Shown: positions 46,936 to 56,664 of the stretch, one piece after another | Layout: the number at the start of each line of letters is the position of its first letter | Position numbering within the stretch: the first letter of the stretch is position 1 | NCBI GenBank assembly: GCA_023667095.1 | Contig: JAMPAT010000001.1 | Location: 105,709-169,708, forward strand | Origin: Bacteroidales bacterium | GTDB taxonomy: Bacteria > Bacteroidota > Bacteroidia > Bacteroidales > UBA932 | Direction: 5' to 3' | Length of the DNA stretch: 64,000 nt | The notes under the pieces: model-generated | What the model saw: only the letters and a program-made list of their open reading frames with translations | Databases searched by the model: none | What the model was told of the DNA's origin: nothing | Translations under genes and position numbers: made by a program

Positions 46936-47916
46936 CTATCTTCCCTGTAGGACATTTATCTGCTCCGGAAGGACATCAAACCTTACCGGAGTCTTTCCTA
47001 CCACCTCACCGTCCACTTCAACAGGCTCAGGTGCATTATCCATAGGGACTACAGCAATGCTCCGTGCTTTCCTCGACACTATTTCCGGGACTTCAAGCAG
47101 GCTGCCGTTGAACAGCCTGTACGCCTCCCTTACAATCCTCAGGAGCGGAAGATCAGGTATAATGGTTATATCCAGAAGCCCGTCATCTGTCAGCGCGTCA
47201 GGGGTCTGCCTCATCCCGCCACCAGAATACCTGCCAATGCCCAGGGCAATGGAATACACACTGCCCTCAAATACAGGCTCCCCGTCACACAGCACCTTCA
47301 CATCAGAATGTCCATAGCGGAGCAGATAGTAAACCAACGAATTGATATACAACATTCTTCCCGACTTCCCAGCATCCTTCTGGGCATTGACCCTTCCGCA
47401 TATCCTGGCATCAAATCCTATTCCCCCGACATTTATCATATATGATGTCCTGAGCGGCACCTCATCATCAGCAGACTGGAGAATGCTGACCCTGACCACA
47501 TCCTGCCTGGCGAAGGAACCGGATGCTATAAGCTCCACCGCCTCCTCTGTTGAATGCTGGACATTGTGCGACTTTATCCAGTCATTTCCAGAACCTATAG
47601 GGATGACAGCAAGAAAGAACTCTGACAGCTGCACCGCAATACCTTTCAAGGCAGAATCGGCTATACTGTGCATTATGCCGTCAAGTACCTCATGGACAGT
47701 GCCGTCACCACCTACAGCAATGAATTTCCTCACACCTTCATTGGCAGCATTGAAAGCAAGTTCCGTCGCATGGAACTTGCAGTCCGTTGCCCTATAGATG
47801 TAGTCAACCCCACGGTCTTTCAGTAATGTTTCCGCCTTTTTCCATTCGGCCAATGTCTTTCCCGCTCCGGCATGGGGATTCACGACGGCCAGCCATGCAC
47901 TGTTAATCTGCTTCAT
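46936..47916 (-). CDS. Diacylglycerol/lipid kinase family protein (YegS/LCB5 type)
   Basis: A 326-aa cytosolic enzyme with the DAGK catalytic domain: WLAVVNPHAGAGKT, the nucleotide-binding FIAVGGDGTVHEVLDGIM, AVIPIGSGNDWIKS, then GGIGFDARICGRVN and ALGIGRYSGGGMRQTPDAL. The C-terminal beta-sandwich ends with EVDGEVVGKTPV. Members phosphorylate diacylglycerol, sphingoid bases or related lipids; in Bacteroidales, which make sphingolipids, the lipid acceptor cannot be decided from sequence. It converges on priA and is divergent from parA. Confidence 0.9.
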   Translation of the reverse strand: MKQINSAWLAVVNPHAGAGKTLAEWKKAETLLKDRGVDYIYRATDCKFHATELAFNAANEGVRKFIAVGGDGTVHEVLDGIMHSIADSALKGIAVQLSEFFLAVIPIGSGNDWIKSHNVQHSTEEAVELIASGSFARQDVVRVSILQSADDEVPLRTSYMINVGGIGFDARICGRVNAQKDAGKSGRMLYINSLVYYLLRYGHSDVKVLCDGEPVFEGSVYSIALGIGRYSGGGMRQTPDALTDDGLLDITIIPDLPLLRIVREAYRLFNGSLLEVPEIVSRKARSIAVVPMDNAPEPVEVDGEVVGKTPVRFDVLPEQINVLQGR

Positions 47917-47944
47917 TATGAATAGGTAATATGAAAATAGCCCA

Positions 47945-47991
47945 CAAAAGTAGCAAATTAAGGGAATGAAAGAAATTTTTTTGTAAATTTG
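47945..47991. promoter_or_regulatory. Divergent promoters of the lipid kinase and parA genes
   Basis: On the - strand TACTTTTG (47952-47945) is a -7 match for the lipid kinase gene, with TTTC rather than TTTG near the -33 position. On the + strand TAAATTTG at 47984-47991 is a -7 match for parA, whose ATG is at 48020; no clear -33 TTTG is present for it. Confidence 0.45.
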
Positions 47992-48019
47992 CCGTGATTA
48001 TGCAAAAAATTCAGAAAGG

Positions 48020-48799
48020 ATGGGAAAAGTAATTGCGATAGCAAATCAGAAAGGTGGTGTAGGCAAGACAACCACTGCAATCAATCTTGCCGCATCTCTG
48101 GCCGTCCTGGAGAAAAAGGTTCTTATCATCGATGCAGACCCACAGGCCAATACGACATCCGGATTGAACTTTTCCCCGGACAACGACCAGAAGAGGACCC
48201 TGTATGAGGTGATGATAGGGGAGATTGACATCAGGGATACGCTTATCCAGACTGAGATTGCCAATCTCCGGATGATCCCTTCGCATATCAACCTTGTCGG
48301 GGCAGAGATAGAGATGCTGGACAACGACAACAGGGAATCAGTCCTGAAAGACGCAATTGCGCCTCTTCGCAATGAATACGACTATATAATAATAGACTGC
48401 TCCCCTTCCCTCGGGCTGATTACAGTGAATTCACTGGCGGCAGCAGATTCGATAGTCATTCCTGTACAGCCGGAGTTCTTTGCACTTGAAGGCCTTGGAA
48501 AGCTCCTGCAGACTGTCCGTCTCGTACAGGGCGGCATAAACACCGGGCTTACAATAGAGGGATTCCTGATAACGATGTTTGACGGAAGGACAAGGGTGCA
48601 CACACAGGTTGCGAATGAGCTTAAGGAGCATTTCGGGGACATGGTATTCAAGACAATCATCCAGAGGAACATCCGTCTGAGCGAGGCCCCGTCCCACGGC
48701 AAGCCTATAATCCTGTACGATGTAATCTCCAACGGAACGACAAACTACCTGAACTTAGCCAGGGAGATACTTGAAAAGAATAAAACATTCCAGCAATGA
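48020..48799 (+). CDS. parA: Chromosome partitioning ATPase ParA (Soj)
   Basis: A 259-aa deviant Walker ATPase: IAIANQKGGVGKTTTAINLA (signature Lys and P-loop), LIIDADPQANTT, and YIIIDCSPSLGLIT, then VIPVQPEFFALEGL. With ParB it moves and segregates the replication-origin region. The stop overlaps the parB start by 4 nt (ATGA), so the two are translationally coupled. The length and lack of an N-terminal HTH fit a chromosomal rather than plasmid ParA. Confidence 0.95.
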   Translation: MGKVIAIANQKGGVGKTTTAINLAASLAVLEKKVLIIDADPQANTTSGLNFSPDNDQKRTLYEVMIGEIDIRDTLIQTEIANLRMIPSHINLVGAEIEMLDNDNRESVLKDAIAPLRNEYDYIIIDCSPSLGLITVNSLAAADSIVIPVQPEFFALEGLGKLLQTVRLVQGGINTGLTIEGFLITMFDGRTRVHTQVANELKEHFGDMVFKTIIQRNIRLSEAPSHGKPIILYDVISNGTTNYLNLAREILEKNKTFQQ

Positions 48800-49728
48800 G
48801 CAAGCAGCCAAGAGGATTAGGTAAAGGTCTGGAGGCACTTCTTGGAACCAAGACCGACCTTTCAAACATAAGGAAGCCCGTTGAATACATAAACAAGGCA
48901 GTCGTCACAGCTGAAGAGCCTAAAGGCAATGCAGGTGTGATGCTTGTGCCTGTAGGGATGATTGAGCCGAACCCTTTCCAGCCGAGGACCCTCTTTGACC
49001 AGGGGAAGCTGGAGGAATTGACGGAATCAATCAGGAGCTATGGACTCATACAGCCTATTACAGTCAGGAAAATCTCCCCGGAGAGATACCAGATAATAAG
49101 CGGTGAGAGACGCTACAGGGCCTGCAAGCTTGTAGGAATGCAGGAAGTGCCATCATACATAAGGGACAACACCAACGACCACGAGATGATCGGGATGGCA
49201 ATTGTCGAGAACATCCAGCGTGAGGACCTCGACCCTATCGAGGTGGCCCTCAGCTACCAGAGGCTCATCGATGAATGCAACCTGACCCAGGAGCAGATGG
49301 CCGCAAAAGTAGGCAAGCAGCGTGCATCCGTGACGAACTATCTGCGCCTGCTGCGCCTTCCGGACAAGGTTCAGCATGACCTCAGGGTCGGTATCCTCAG
49401 TGTAGGCCATGCAAAGGTCCTCCTTGGCATAGATGACAGCGAAATGCAGGAAAAGCTCTGTGACCTCGTGATAAAGAACGGGCTTTCAGTCAGGCAGCTC
49501 GAGGAAAAGATACGTAAAATCGGCAAGGCTGAGGCAGAGAAGGAGGGGGCCAAGGTTCAGGACCTTCCGGAGAACTACTGCAAGGTACTCGAGATAATGG
49601 GCAAATATTTCTCAAACAGCATAAGCCTGAAAAGGAGCAATGCAGGCAAAGGGACGATGACAATACATTTTGACTCGGATGAGGAGGTACAGAAGTTCCT
49701 GAACGCAATCACAGAATCAAAACTCTGA
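48796..49728 (+). CDS. parB: Chromosome partitioning protein ParB (Spo0J)
   Basis: A 310-aa protein beginning SKQPRGLGKGLEALLG, the usual ParA-interacting start. The ParB/Srx domain has NPFQPRTLFDQGKLEELTESI and the CTP-binding ISGERRYRA. A KorB-type HTH follows (NLTQEQMAAKVGKQRASVTNYLRLLRLP), then a C-terminal dimerisation part. It binds parS sites and spreads as a CTP-dependent clamp. I did not find a clear parS site in this window by eye. Confidence 0.95.
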   Translation: MSKQPRGLGKGLEALLGTKTDLSNIRKPVEYINKAVVTAEEPKGNAGVMLVPVGMIEPNPFQPRTLFDQGKLEELTESIRSYGLIQPITVRKISPERYQIISGERRYRACKLVGMQEVPSYIRDNTNDHEMIGMAIVENIQREDLDPIEVALSYQRLIDECNLTQEQMAAKVGKQRASVTNYLRLLRLPDKVQHDLRVGILSVGHAKVLLGIDDSEMQEKLCDLVIKNGLSVRQLEEKIRKIGKAEAEKEGAKVQDLPENYCKVLEIMGKYFSNSISLKRSNAGKGTMTIHFDSDEEVQKFLNAITESKL

Positions 49729-49738
49729 GCATGTGGCC

Positions 49739-50764
49739 ATGCCCCGAAAACCTGTTGTTGACTTGAAAAGATATCTAATATACATATCAGTCCTGGCCGT
49801 GGCCATTCTTGGTTTCTCGCCCGATGCTGCAGCGCAGTTCAGGGAAGAAGCTTTCACACAGACATATAACGAGCCCAACGACACAACTTTTGCAAAAGAC
49901 ACTTCAGACAAGATGTTCTCATTCCAGGAACTGTTCGGAGGTGTTGCACATAAGAGGGACGTAAGGATAGGAACCCTGTTTGCAGGCTCGATTGTCCTTC
50001 CTGGACTTTCACAGATACACAACAGGGACTACTGGAAGCTGCCTATAATATATGGAGGAATGGGAGCCTGCGCAGGATTTGGAGGATACTACCTCCACAA
50101 ATACAGCAAATCCAAAAGAGGATATGAGGCAGCCCTCGCCAATATACCGGAGGGAGCGATGGATGTAGACATCTACCCTGCAATCGACTACAGGGCAAAG
50201 ACAATGGGAACATGGCTGATGGTAGGTGCCGGCCTTGTCTACTGGGGCTCCCTGATGGACGGTGTGGCATGCTACAAGAAAGACATTCATCCGCATCCTG
50301 GAAGAGCGACAGTCTACTCAATTATACTTCCTGGCCTTGGCCAGGCATATAACGGAGAATACTGGAAAATCCCTATCTACTGGGGAGGAATGATAGCCTC
50401 AGCCCATTTCCTCTACACCAACGATATCAACTACAAGCGTTTCAAGAGGATACACAATGAGGCCACCAGCGGTGAAGCCTATACCGGCCCCATTTCCGGT
50501 GAGACCGCCAAATACTACAGGGATGTCTACAGGAGATACAGGGACTATTCAATTGTAGCCCTTGCCGCTGTCTACCTGCTGCAGGTAATCGATGCAAATG
50601 TCTTTGCATACATGCACGACTTTGAGGTAAGCGAAGACCTTTCACTGAAGATAGAGCCTGCTGTAATCGCTCCCGACAACTCATATGCCATGCATTCCAC
50701 GACAATGATGATGAGCGGTATTGACAACAATGCCATAGGGCTGAGAATTGGATTGAGATTCTAA
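49739..50764 (+). CDS. DUF5683 membrane protein
   Basis: A 341-aa protein of the DUF5683 family, which almost always follows parAB in Bacteroidota. The frame opens at a GTG at 49733; the ATG at 49739 is preferred. Signal/anchor at about 11-35 (YLIYISVLAVAILGF), then two similar halves with the family's PGLSQIHNRDYWKLPIIYGG and LPGLGQAYNGEYWKIPIYWGG motifs, each followed by membrane helices. The C-terminal part ends in a barrel-like LRIGLRF. Function unknown. Its conserved place between parB and a LysM transglycosylase points to a cell-envelope role linked to growth or division. Confidence 0.88.
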   Translation: MPRKPVVDLKRYLIYISVLAVAILGFSPDAAAQFREEAFTQTYNEPNDTTFAKDTSDKMFSFQELFGGVAHKRDVRIGTLFAGSIVLPGLSQIHNRDYWKLPIIYGGMGACAGFGGYYLHKYSKSKRGYEAALANIPEGAMDVDIYPAIDYRAKTMGTWLMVGAGLVYWGSLMDGVACYKKDIHPHPGRATVYSIILPGLGQAYNGEYWKIPIYWGGMIASAHFLYTNDINYKRFKRIHNEATSGEAYTGPISGETAKYYRDVYRRYRDYSIVALAAVYLLQVIDANVFAYMHDFEVSEDLSLKIEPAVIAPDNSYAMHSTTMMMSGIDNNAIGLRIGLRF

Positions 50765-50779
50765 GATTTAAGGATTTAT

Positions 50780-52438
50780 ATGAATATAAAGAATATCATT
50801 TCAGTCGCTGCTGCGGCTGTTTTTATTGCGGGAGCACCACTGTCCGCACAGACTGCATCAAAGGAAAGGAAAGGCACACCCAAGACAAAGAGCGAGCTTG
50901 TCAGGGAAAATGCAAGATATTCAGCAATTATAGATTCCCTCCGTGCAGAAATTTCAAGGATGAATTCAGAAATGGCCCAGAGGGACAGCCTTGCAACGGA
51001 GATTATGGAAATATACGAAGAATCCGAATGGAAGAGGCCGCTCGAATATACAAACGAGACTACGGACAGCCTGCTGAGCATCTGGTACCTTCACCAGAGC
51101 ATGAACGAAAGCGAAGGACCTGAATACAACATGGACTCTGTCAAATTCATGTCAAATGTACCGGACTCCGTGTATATCAGGAGGATAAAGAACATGAATC
51201 CGTTCATACAGCTGCCCTATAACGAGATTGTAAGGAACTATATAATCCTGTATTCCGAGAAAATGCCCAACAAAATAGGTACGATAATGGGGCTATGCAG
51301 GTTCTATATGCCTATTTTCGATGAGATTTTCAATGGATACAACCTGCCTGAGGAGCTTAAGGCAATGGCAGTCATAGAGTCAGCCCTCAACCCTACCGCC
51401 GTATCACGTGCAGGTGCAAAGGGAATGTGGCAGTTCATGTACAGCACAGCAAAGCAGTACGGACTGACAATAAACTCCTTCGTCGACGAGCGTATGGATC
51501 CGGTAGCCTCTGCAAAGGCTGCTGCACAATATCTGAAGGACTCGTATGAAATCTTCGGTGACTGGAATCTTGCAATAGCCTCATACAACTGCGGGGCAGG
51601 AAATGTCAACAGGGCCATCAGAAGAAGTGGCGGCAAACGTGCATTCTGGGACATATACCCATATCTTCCAAGGGAAACCAGGGGATATGTACCGGCTTTT
51701 GTCGGTGCCCTGTATACCATGAACTATTACAAGGAACATGGCATCGTACCGGAAGCGATAGCCCTCCCTCCTGCCGTAGACACATTCAAAGTCAACAAGA
51801 TGCTGCATTTCAAGCAGGTAGAGGCACTTACAGGTCTTCCTGTACAGGAACTTCGCAACCTGAATCCGCAATACAGGCATGACATTGTCCCAGGAAATGA
51901 AAAGGAATATATCCTTACTGTGCCATACAACTATATCAATGCATTCATTGATGCAGAAGACTCGCTCTACACATACAAGGCAGAAGAATATTTCAGCCCT
52001 GTGAACATCAAGAAGATAAAGGAAGGAGGAGACGGACAGAGGATTGTCTACAAGGTAAAGAGCGGTGATGTCCTCGGCAAGATTGCAACAAGACACCGTG
52101 TTACAGTCTCCCAGATAAAGAAATGGAACAACCTCAAGAGCAACACAATACGTGTAGGCCAGAGACTTGTGATATATACAGGCAACAGTGCCCCGGCATC
52201 ATCATCCTCGACAAAGCCTGCATCATCCGGAAGCAAGGAAACACAGAAGCCGGCACAGAAAACCGTCTCATCTGTAGACCCGAATCTTCCCTACACTACG
52301 TATGTCGTAAAGGAAGGCGACTCCCTATATGAAATCGCCAAGAAATACCCTGGGGTAAGTGCCCAGAACATAATGGATTTCAACAAGATCGGTTCAAGCA
52401 TCCGTCCTGGCACGACAATAAGGATACCTAAGCTATAG
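50780..52438 (+). CDS. Membrane-bound lytic transglycosylase with two LysM domains (MltD-like)
   Basis: A 552-aa periplasmic enzyme: signal peptide (about 1-23), a charged helical region at 30-75, an SLT domain at about 180-320 with catalytic Glu200 in AMAVIESALNPTAVSRAGAKGMWQF split as expected, and ASYNCGAGNVNRAI. Two LysM domains lie at about 415-460 and 505-552 (YKVKSGDVLGKIATRHRV; YVVKEGDSLYEIAKKYPG), joined by a Ser/Pro/Lys linker. It cleaves peptidoglycan to 1,6-anhydromuropeptides, with LysM modules binding the glycan. Its stop codon overlaps the convergent gene's stop by 6 bp. Confidence 0.93.
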   Translation: MNIKNIISVAAAAVFIAGAPLSAQTASKERKGTPKTKSELVRENARYSAIIDSLRAEISRMNSEMAQRDSLATEIMEIYEESEWKRPLEYTNETTDSLLSIWYLHQSMNESEGPEYNMDSVKFMSNVPDSVYIRRIKNMNPFIQLPYNEIVRNYIILYSEKMPNKIGTIMGLCRFYMPIFDEIFNGYNLPEELKAMAVIESALNPTAVSRAGAKGMWQFMYSTAKQYGLTINSFVDERMDPVASAKAAAQYLKDSYEIFGDWNLAIASYNCGAGNVNRAIRRSGGKRAFWDIYPYLPRETRGYVPAFVGALYTMNYYKEHGIVPEAIALPPAVDTFKVNKMLHFKQVEALTGLPVQELRNLNPQYRHDIVPGNEKEYILTVPYNYINAFIDAEDSLYTYKAEEYFSPVNIKKIKEGGDGQRIVYKVKSGDVLGKIATRHRVTVSQIKKWNNLKSNTIRVGQRLVIYTGNSAPASSSSTKPASSGSKETQKPAQKTVSSVDPNLPYTTYVVKEGDSLYEIAKKYPGVSAQNIMDFNKIGSSIRPGTTIRIPKL

Positions 52439-54295
52439 ATTCAGCACCAGCTGCAGCCGGACCTCAGTCTTCCCCTCCCTATCCTTTCCGGAAGGCTGGC
52501 TCCATGGATACTGCACTGTAGAAGTCCTCATATAAAGGCGGCACCGGCGTGTCGCCTTTATTCCTATGACAGCGGATGCACTGCAGCCGCGTCCATAATA
52601 TGCCGGTATGCTGAAATTGCCCGGAGCATCACGTTCATAGACATATATCCTGTCCTTCCATGAATCGATACGGAATATCCCTGCCCTGAAATAGGCTGTA
52701 AACACCTTTCCGGAATATCCTCCCTCCAGATACGACAGCAATCCTATATCCTCACAATGCAATGCATTGAGCCTTAGCAATGTCATCCATCTTCCGTCAG
52801 ACCACTTCATGTCGCACCTGATTTCTGTCCTGTTCTTCTCACCTTCTGAACGCAATCTTTCCGACAGACGGGCAGACAATGACCAGAAACTGTCTATACG
52901 CAGACTATAGTCAAGAAGCACCTTCACCTGCCAGTCACTGTCCTGCCCTCCATATCTTGGATATGGATAATATACGGCATCAGCACAAAAGGTTCCTGTA
53001 TGTCTCTGCTGAGCGGAGCCAAACCCGGTCTTTCCTGCAAGAGGCACTCTCTCACCTGCATAGAACTTTCCTCCCGATGATAATCCATATTCGTTCCTTG
53101 AGTATCTGCCGCTCAATGCAGCCTCGACATGCTCACCGGCCTTGAATGCAGTGCCAGCTACAGCAGATGCACTCATCTCAATGATATCCATGGCTACTTC
53201 CCCGAAAATGTCCACCCCCTTGACACACCACCTGAAATCAGCAGATGCTGCAGCCGCTGCAAATGCCTCTCCATTTTCTTCTGAAGTGCGGTTCACTGCA
53301 GCCCCTCCGCATACTGCTGCAGTCTCCCCACTGACTGTAAATGAAGCCTGCACACTTCTCCCAGTCCACCCGACATTTACAGCAGGAGCAAGCGAAATCC
53401 CGGTATCCTTCTCCCCTCGCATAATCTCTTTCAGCCCTGATGCCCCCAAAGATGCCGACACAGTGAAACTCCCTATGCCAAAATCAGCGGCAAGGCCACG
53501 GTATCCTCCCGTCCCAGAAAATGAAAGATATGGAGAAATCCCTGATGGCCTTCTGAAAAATGACTGGGGATATGACACACCGCCCATATTGAAGCCGCTC
53601 CACATTGCAAGCCCCTGGCCATATCTGAGATTATAGTCACCGACAACTATTTTCCCAAGATTCCTGCGCCCGTAGCAGGCAAGAAAGAAAGTACCGGCCC
53701 CAGGGATGGCATCCCCGGCATTGTATGGCCTGTTTGCAGCAATGCCGAATTCAACCCTGTCATCAAGCGTAAGCCTGTATTTAAATCCATAGACATAGTC
53801 AAATCCCTGTCCTTCACCTTTCCCGGAAATATAGTCCGAATATTTCCCGTAAGTTCTGAGGGTCAAGGAATTTCTTGCATCTCCCTTATATACGGAAGAT
53901 TTTCCGGCTGGGGCATTGCTGTCAAGGGAAACAAAATATTCAAGCGCAGCAGCCACTTCCGCATTGAAGCCATCCAGGGCAGCAAGCTCCGGAAACGACA
54001 GGATATCCCCGTTCCTTGCCCTGTAATCAATTATGGATACGACCTGATACTGTGTAAACAATCCGCTTGAAGCAAGCCTGCTCTGTGATGCACTGTTTAT
54101 ACGCAGCGGATGCCCGGCAAAGGCCCCAATCTGGTCTAAAGTATTCTGTTCAATATCCTCAGGACTGTCTGCACCCATCAGGCACATTATTGCCGCAAGT
54201 TCCCCAGGCCTATCCTGGGCATACACACATAGATAAAATAAAGACAACATGACTACGCCAAGACATGGCAGAGCCTGATTTTTCAAGATATGCAT
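52433..54295 (-). CDS. Helix-hairpin-helix plus outer-membrane-barrel protein
   Basis: A 620-aa exported protein (leader MHILKNQALPCLGVVMLSL, cleavage after VYAQ). Residues of about 60-125 are ComEA-like helix-hairpin-helix repeats (LRINSASQSRLASSGLFTQYQVVSI, then GDILSFPELAALDGF). The remainder (about 150-620) is a series of amphipathic beta strands ending in VRLQLVLNL, as in outer-membrane barrels. Such HHH-barrel proteins are common in Bacteroidota but of unknown role; the HHH motif may bind DNA or serve only as a fold. It is convergent with the transglycosylase: the two stops share the palindrome CTATAG. Confidence 0.75.
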   Translation of the reverse strand: MHILKNQALPCLGVVMLSLFYLCVYAQDRPGELAAIMCLMGADSPEDIEQNTLDQIGAFAGHPLRINSASQSRLASSGLFTQYQVVSIIDYRARNGDILSFPELAALDGFNAEVAAALEYFVSLDSNAPAGKSSVYKGDARNSLTLRTYGKYSDYISGKGEGQGFDYVYGFKYRLTLDDRVEFGIAANRPYNAGDAIPGAGTFFLACYGRRNLGKIVVGDYNLRYGQGLAMWSGFNMGGVSYPQSFFRRPSGISPYLSFSGTGGYRGLAADFGIGSFTVSASLGASGLKEIMRGEKDTGISLAPAVNVGWTGRSVQASFTVSGETAAVCGGAAVNRTSEENGEAFAAAAASADFRWCVKGVDIFGEVAMDIIEMSASAVAGTAFKAGEHVEAALSGRYSRNEYGLSSGGKFYAGERVPLAGKTGFGSAQQRHTGTFCADAVYYPYPRYGGQDSDWQVKVLLDYSLRIDSFWSLSARLSERLRSEGEKNRTEIRCDMKWSDGRWMTLLRLNALHCEDIGLLSYLEGGYSGKVFTAYFRAGIFRIDSWKDRIYVYERDAPGNFSIPAYYGRGCSASAVIGIKATRRCRLYMRTSTVQYPWSQPSGKDREGKTEVRLQLVLNL

Positions 54296-54406
54296 TCCTT
54301 CCCTCCATATTCCATCTTCTGCACGTCATGTATTTGCCGTCCCAAAAATAGGAAAGTATTTCCTGTTTTACAAGCCTGAACGTTTTCATCAGAAACATAT
54401 TTTTGC

Positions 54407-54414
54407 TATTTTTG
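54407..54414 (+). promoter_or_regulatory. -7 promoter element of the hpt-adk-obgE operon
   Basis: TATTTTTG matches TAnnTTTG, with TTTC (54384-54387) in place of the -33 TTTG at a 19-nt spacing. The hpt start codon is 20 bp further on. Confidence 0.5.
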
Positions 54415-54433
54415 CGTCTTTAATTGAAAAACC

Positions 54434-54979
54434 ATGGAAAAGGTAAGACTACACGACAAAACATTCAGGCTATTCATCAGCAATGAGAAGCTTATGAAAG
54501 CCATTGACGGAGTGGCAGAAAAGATTAACGCAGACTTCAGGGGCTGCACAGATGTACCTGTGCTCCTGTGCGTACTTAACGGTTCTATCCTTTTCACGGC
54601 AGAACTCATGAAGAGGCTGGACTTCAATCTCCAGCTTGTCTCCACCAAGCTTTCATCCTATTCCGGAACATCCACCACAGGGGAAGTAAGGCAGACAATG
54701 GGACTTACTGCAGACATTACTGGACGCAGGGTCATCATTGTAGAGGACATTGTAGACACAGGGCACACGATAGTGGACCTGGAAAAGATACTTAAGGAGC
54801 ACGGAGCTGCGGAGACAATGGTATGCACACTGCTCTACAAGCCGGAGTCATACACAATGGATATCCCTCTCAAATATGTCGCGATGGAAATCCCCAACGA
54901 CTTTATCGTCGGATTCGGACTTGACTATGATGAGCTTGGACGAAACCTCAATGACATTTACATACTTGACGAAGAATAA
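54434..54979 (+). CDS. hpt: Hypoxanthine phosphoribosyltransferase
   Basis: A 181-aa type I phosphoribosyltransferase. The PRPP-binding motif VIIVEDIVDTGHT, the flexible-loop region TKLSSYSGTSTTGEV and the purine-binding end FIVGFGLDYDELGRNL are all present. It salvages hypoxanthine and guanine to IMP and GMP in the cytosol. First of three purine/GTP-linked genes in one direction (hpt, adk, obgE) with 20- and 18-bp gaps. Confidence 0.95.
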   Translation: MEKVRLHDKTFRLFISNEKLMKAIDGVAEKINADFRGCTDVPVLLCVLNGSILFTAELMKRLDFNLQLVSTKLSSYSGTSTTGEVRQTMGLTADITGRRVIIVEDIVDTGHTIVDLEKILKEHGAAETMVCTLLYKPESYTMDIPLKYVAMEIPNDFIVGFGLDYDELGRNLNDIYILDEE

Positions 54980-54999
54980 ATAAACAAAGTAATAAGGAC

Positions 55000-55572
55000 A
55001 TGAAATATTACATTCTTTTCGGGCCTCCGGGAGCAGGAAAAGGCACCCAGGCCTCATCTATGGTAGAAAAGTACAATCTTCATCATATCTCGACAGGAGC
55101 ACTTCTACGCAAGGAGATTTCTGCAGGCACAGAGCTTGGCCTTAAGGCCAAAAGCCTGATTGACGCAGGAGCACTTGTCCCTGACGAGATTGTGGAAGGC
55201 ATGATTGAGTCCGAGTTCAGGACCGTTACTGGCGTTGACGGGTTCCTGCTTGACGGATTTCCAAGGACTGTGGCACAGGCAGAGGCACTTGACAAGATTC
55301 TGGCAAACAACTCGGCTGAGGTTACTGCAGTTGTCTCAATCATGATTCCTGACGAGATGATAAAGGAGCGTATCCATCACAGGGCTACAATCGAAGGCCG
55401 TGCAGACGATGCAAAGGATGAGACAATAAACAACCGCATCAAGACATACCACGACCAGACCGAGCCGCTTATAGGCCACTACAGCAATGCAGGCAAATAC
55501 AATGAAATCAATGGTGTAGGTACAATCGAGGAAGTCCGCGACTCGATCTTCTCAATGATGGACAAATTTTAG
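55000..55572 (+). CDS. adk: Adenylate kinase
   Basis: A 190-aa short-form adenylate kinase: P-loop FGPPGAGKGTQAS, the AMP-binding STGALLRKEI and LDGFPRTVAQAEAL, and a short LID region (HHRATIEGRADD) without the zinc-type Cys. It catalyses ATP + AMP = 2 ADP. Second gene of the hpt-adk-obgE run. Confidence 0.96.
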   Translation: MKYYILFGPPGAGKGTQASSMVEKYNLHHISTGALLRKEISAGTELGLKAKSLIDAGALVPDEIVEGMIESEFRTVTGVDGFLLDGFPRTVAQAEALDKILANNSAEVTAVVSIMIPDEMIKERIHHRATIEGRADDAKDETINNRIKTYHDQTEPLIGHYSNAGKYNEINGVGTIEEVRDSIFSMMDKF

Positions 55573-55590
55573 CCACATCATTCTGGAACC

Positions 55591-56583
55591 ATGCCTGACA
55601 GCAATTTTATAGATTACGTAAAGATATTCTGCTCCTCCGGAAACGGAGGAGCAGGTTCAATGCATCTTCGCAGGGAGAAATATATACCTAAGGGAGGGCC
55701 TGACGGAGGAGACGGAGGCCGTGGAGGCCATGTCATCCTTAGGGCAAATCCGCAGTTTTGGACACTCATACACCTGAAATACCGCAAGCACATCCATGCT
55801 GAGCACGGAGGGGCCGGAAGCGGACAGCTCTGCAAAGGCAAGAACGGCGAGGACATCTACCTTGATGTCCCGCTCGGCACCGTAGCCAAGGACGCAGAGA
55901 CCGGAGATATCCTGTTTGAGCTTGTAGAGGCCGGAGAGGAAAGGATTCTTGTCAAAGGAGGCCGTGGCGGACTTGGCAACAACAACTTCAAGTCAGCAAC
56001 CAACCAGACGCCTCGCTATGCCCAGCCTGGTGAACCCGGACAGGAAGGCTGGTTCATACTTGAATTGAAGGTACTTGCAGATGTAGGACTGGTGGGGTTC
56101 CCGAATGCAGGAAAATCCACGCTGCTCGCTGCAGTCAGTGCAGCTAAGCCGAAAATCGCCAACTATGCCTTTACAACACTTGAGCCTAACCTGGGCATTG
56201 TAAGCTACTATGACGACCAGTCATTCGTCATGGCAGACATCCCTGGAATCATCGAGGGTGCACATGAAGGCAAGGGAATCGGGCTCAGGTTTCTAAGGCA
56301 TATAGAAAGGAACTCTATACTCCTGTTCATGATTCCTGCTGATTCGGATGACATAAGAAAGGAATATGGTATCCTGCTGAATGAACTTAAGGAATATAAT
56401 CCTGAACTCCTTGTAAAAGGAAGAGTCCTGGCCATCTCCAAGTCTGACATGCTTGACGAAAAGATGAAATCGGAAATGGAGGCAATGCTGCCTGAAGGCA
56501 TCAGCCACATATTCATTTCATCACTGAGCGGAGAAGGACTGAAAGAACTGAAAGACAAGCTATGGACAGTTCTGCACGAATAA
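55591..56583 (+). CDS. obgE: GTPase Obg (CgtA)
   Basis: A 330-aa GTPase. The Gly-rich Obg fold fills about 5-160 ([33 protein letters not shown]). The G domain has G1 [10 protein letters not shown]3 DIPGIIEGA and G4 SKSD, with the G5 SSLSGEG at the end. It lacks the C-terminal extension of E. coli Obg, as is usual in Bacteroidota. The role is in late large-subunit ribosome assembly and stress response. A strong terminator follows at once. Confidence 0.96.
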   Translation: MPDSNFIDYVKIFCSSGNGGAGSMHLRREKYIPKGGPDGGDGGRGGHVILRANPQFWTLIHLKYRKHIHAEHGGAGSGQLCKGKNGEDIYLDVPLGTVAKDAETGDILFELVEAGEERILVKGGRGGLGNNNFKSATNQTPRYAQPGEPGQEGWFILELKVLADVGLVGFPNAGKSTLLAAVSAAKPKIANYAFTTLEPNLGIVSYYDDQSFVMADIPGIIEGAHEGKGIGLRFLRHIERNSILLFMIPADSDDIRKEYGILLNELKEYNPELLVKGRVLAISKSDMLDEKMKSEMEAMLPEGISHIFISSLSGEGLKELKDKLWTVLHE

Positions 56584-56600
56584 GAAACAGTTCTACATGA

Positions 56601-56640
56601 AAAAAGAAACCGGTCCTTTTCGGGGAACCGGTTTCTTTTT
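56601..56640. terminator. Strong bidirectional intrinsic terminator between obgE and murF
   Basis: A 14-bp perfect stem, AAAAAGAAACCGGT (56601-56614) with ACCGGTTTCTTTTT (56627-56640), around a 12-nt loop. The A-rich and T-rich ends give U tracts on both strands. It serves the converging obgE (+) and murF (-) transcripts. Confidence 0.92.
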
Positions 56641-56664
56641 TATCCGTCACGTTTCCTGATTATC

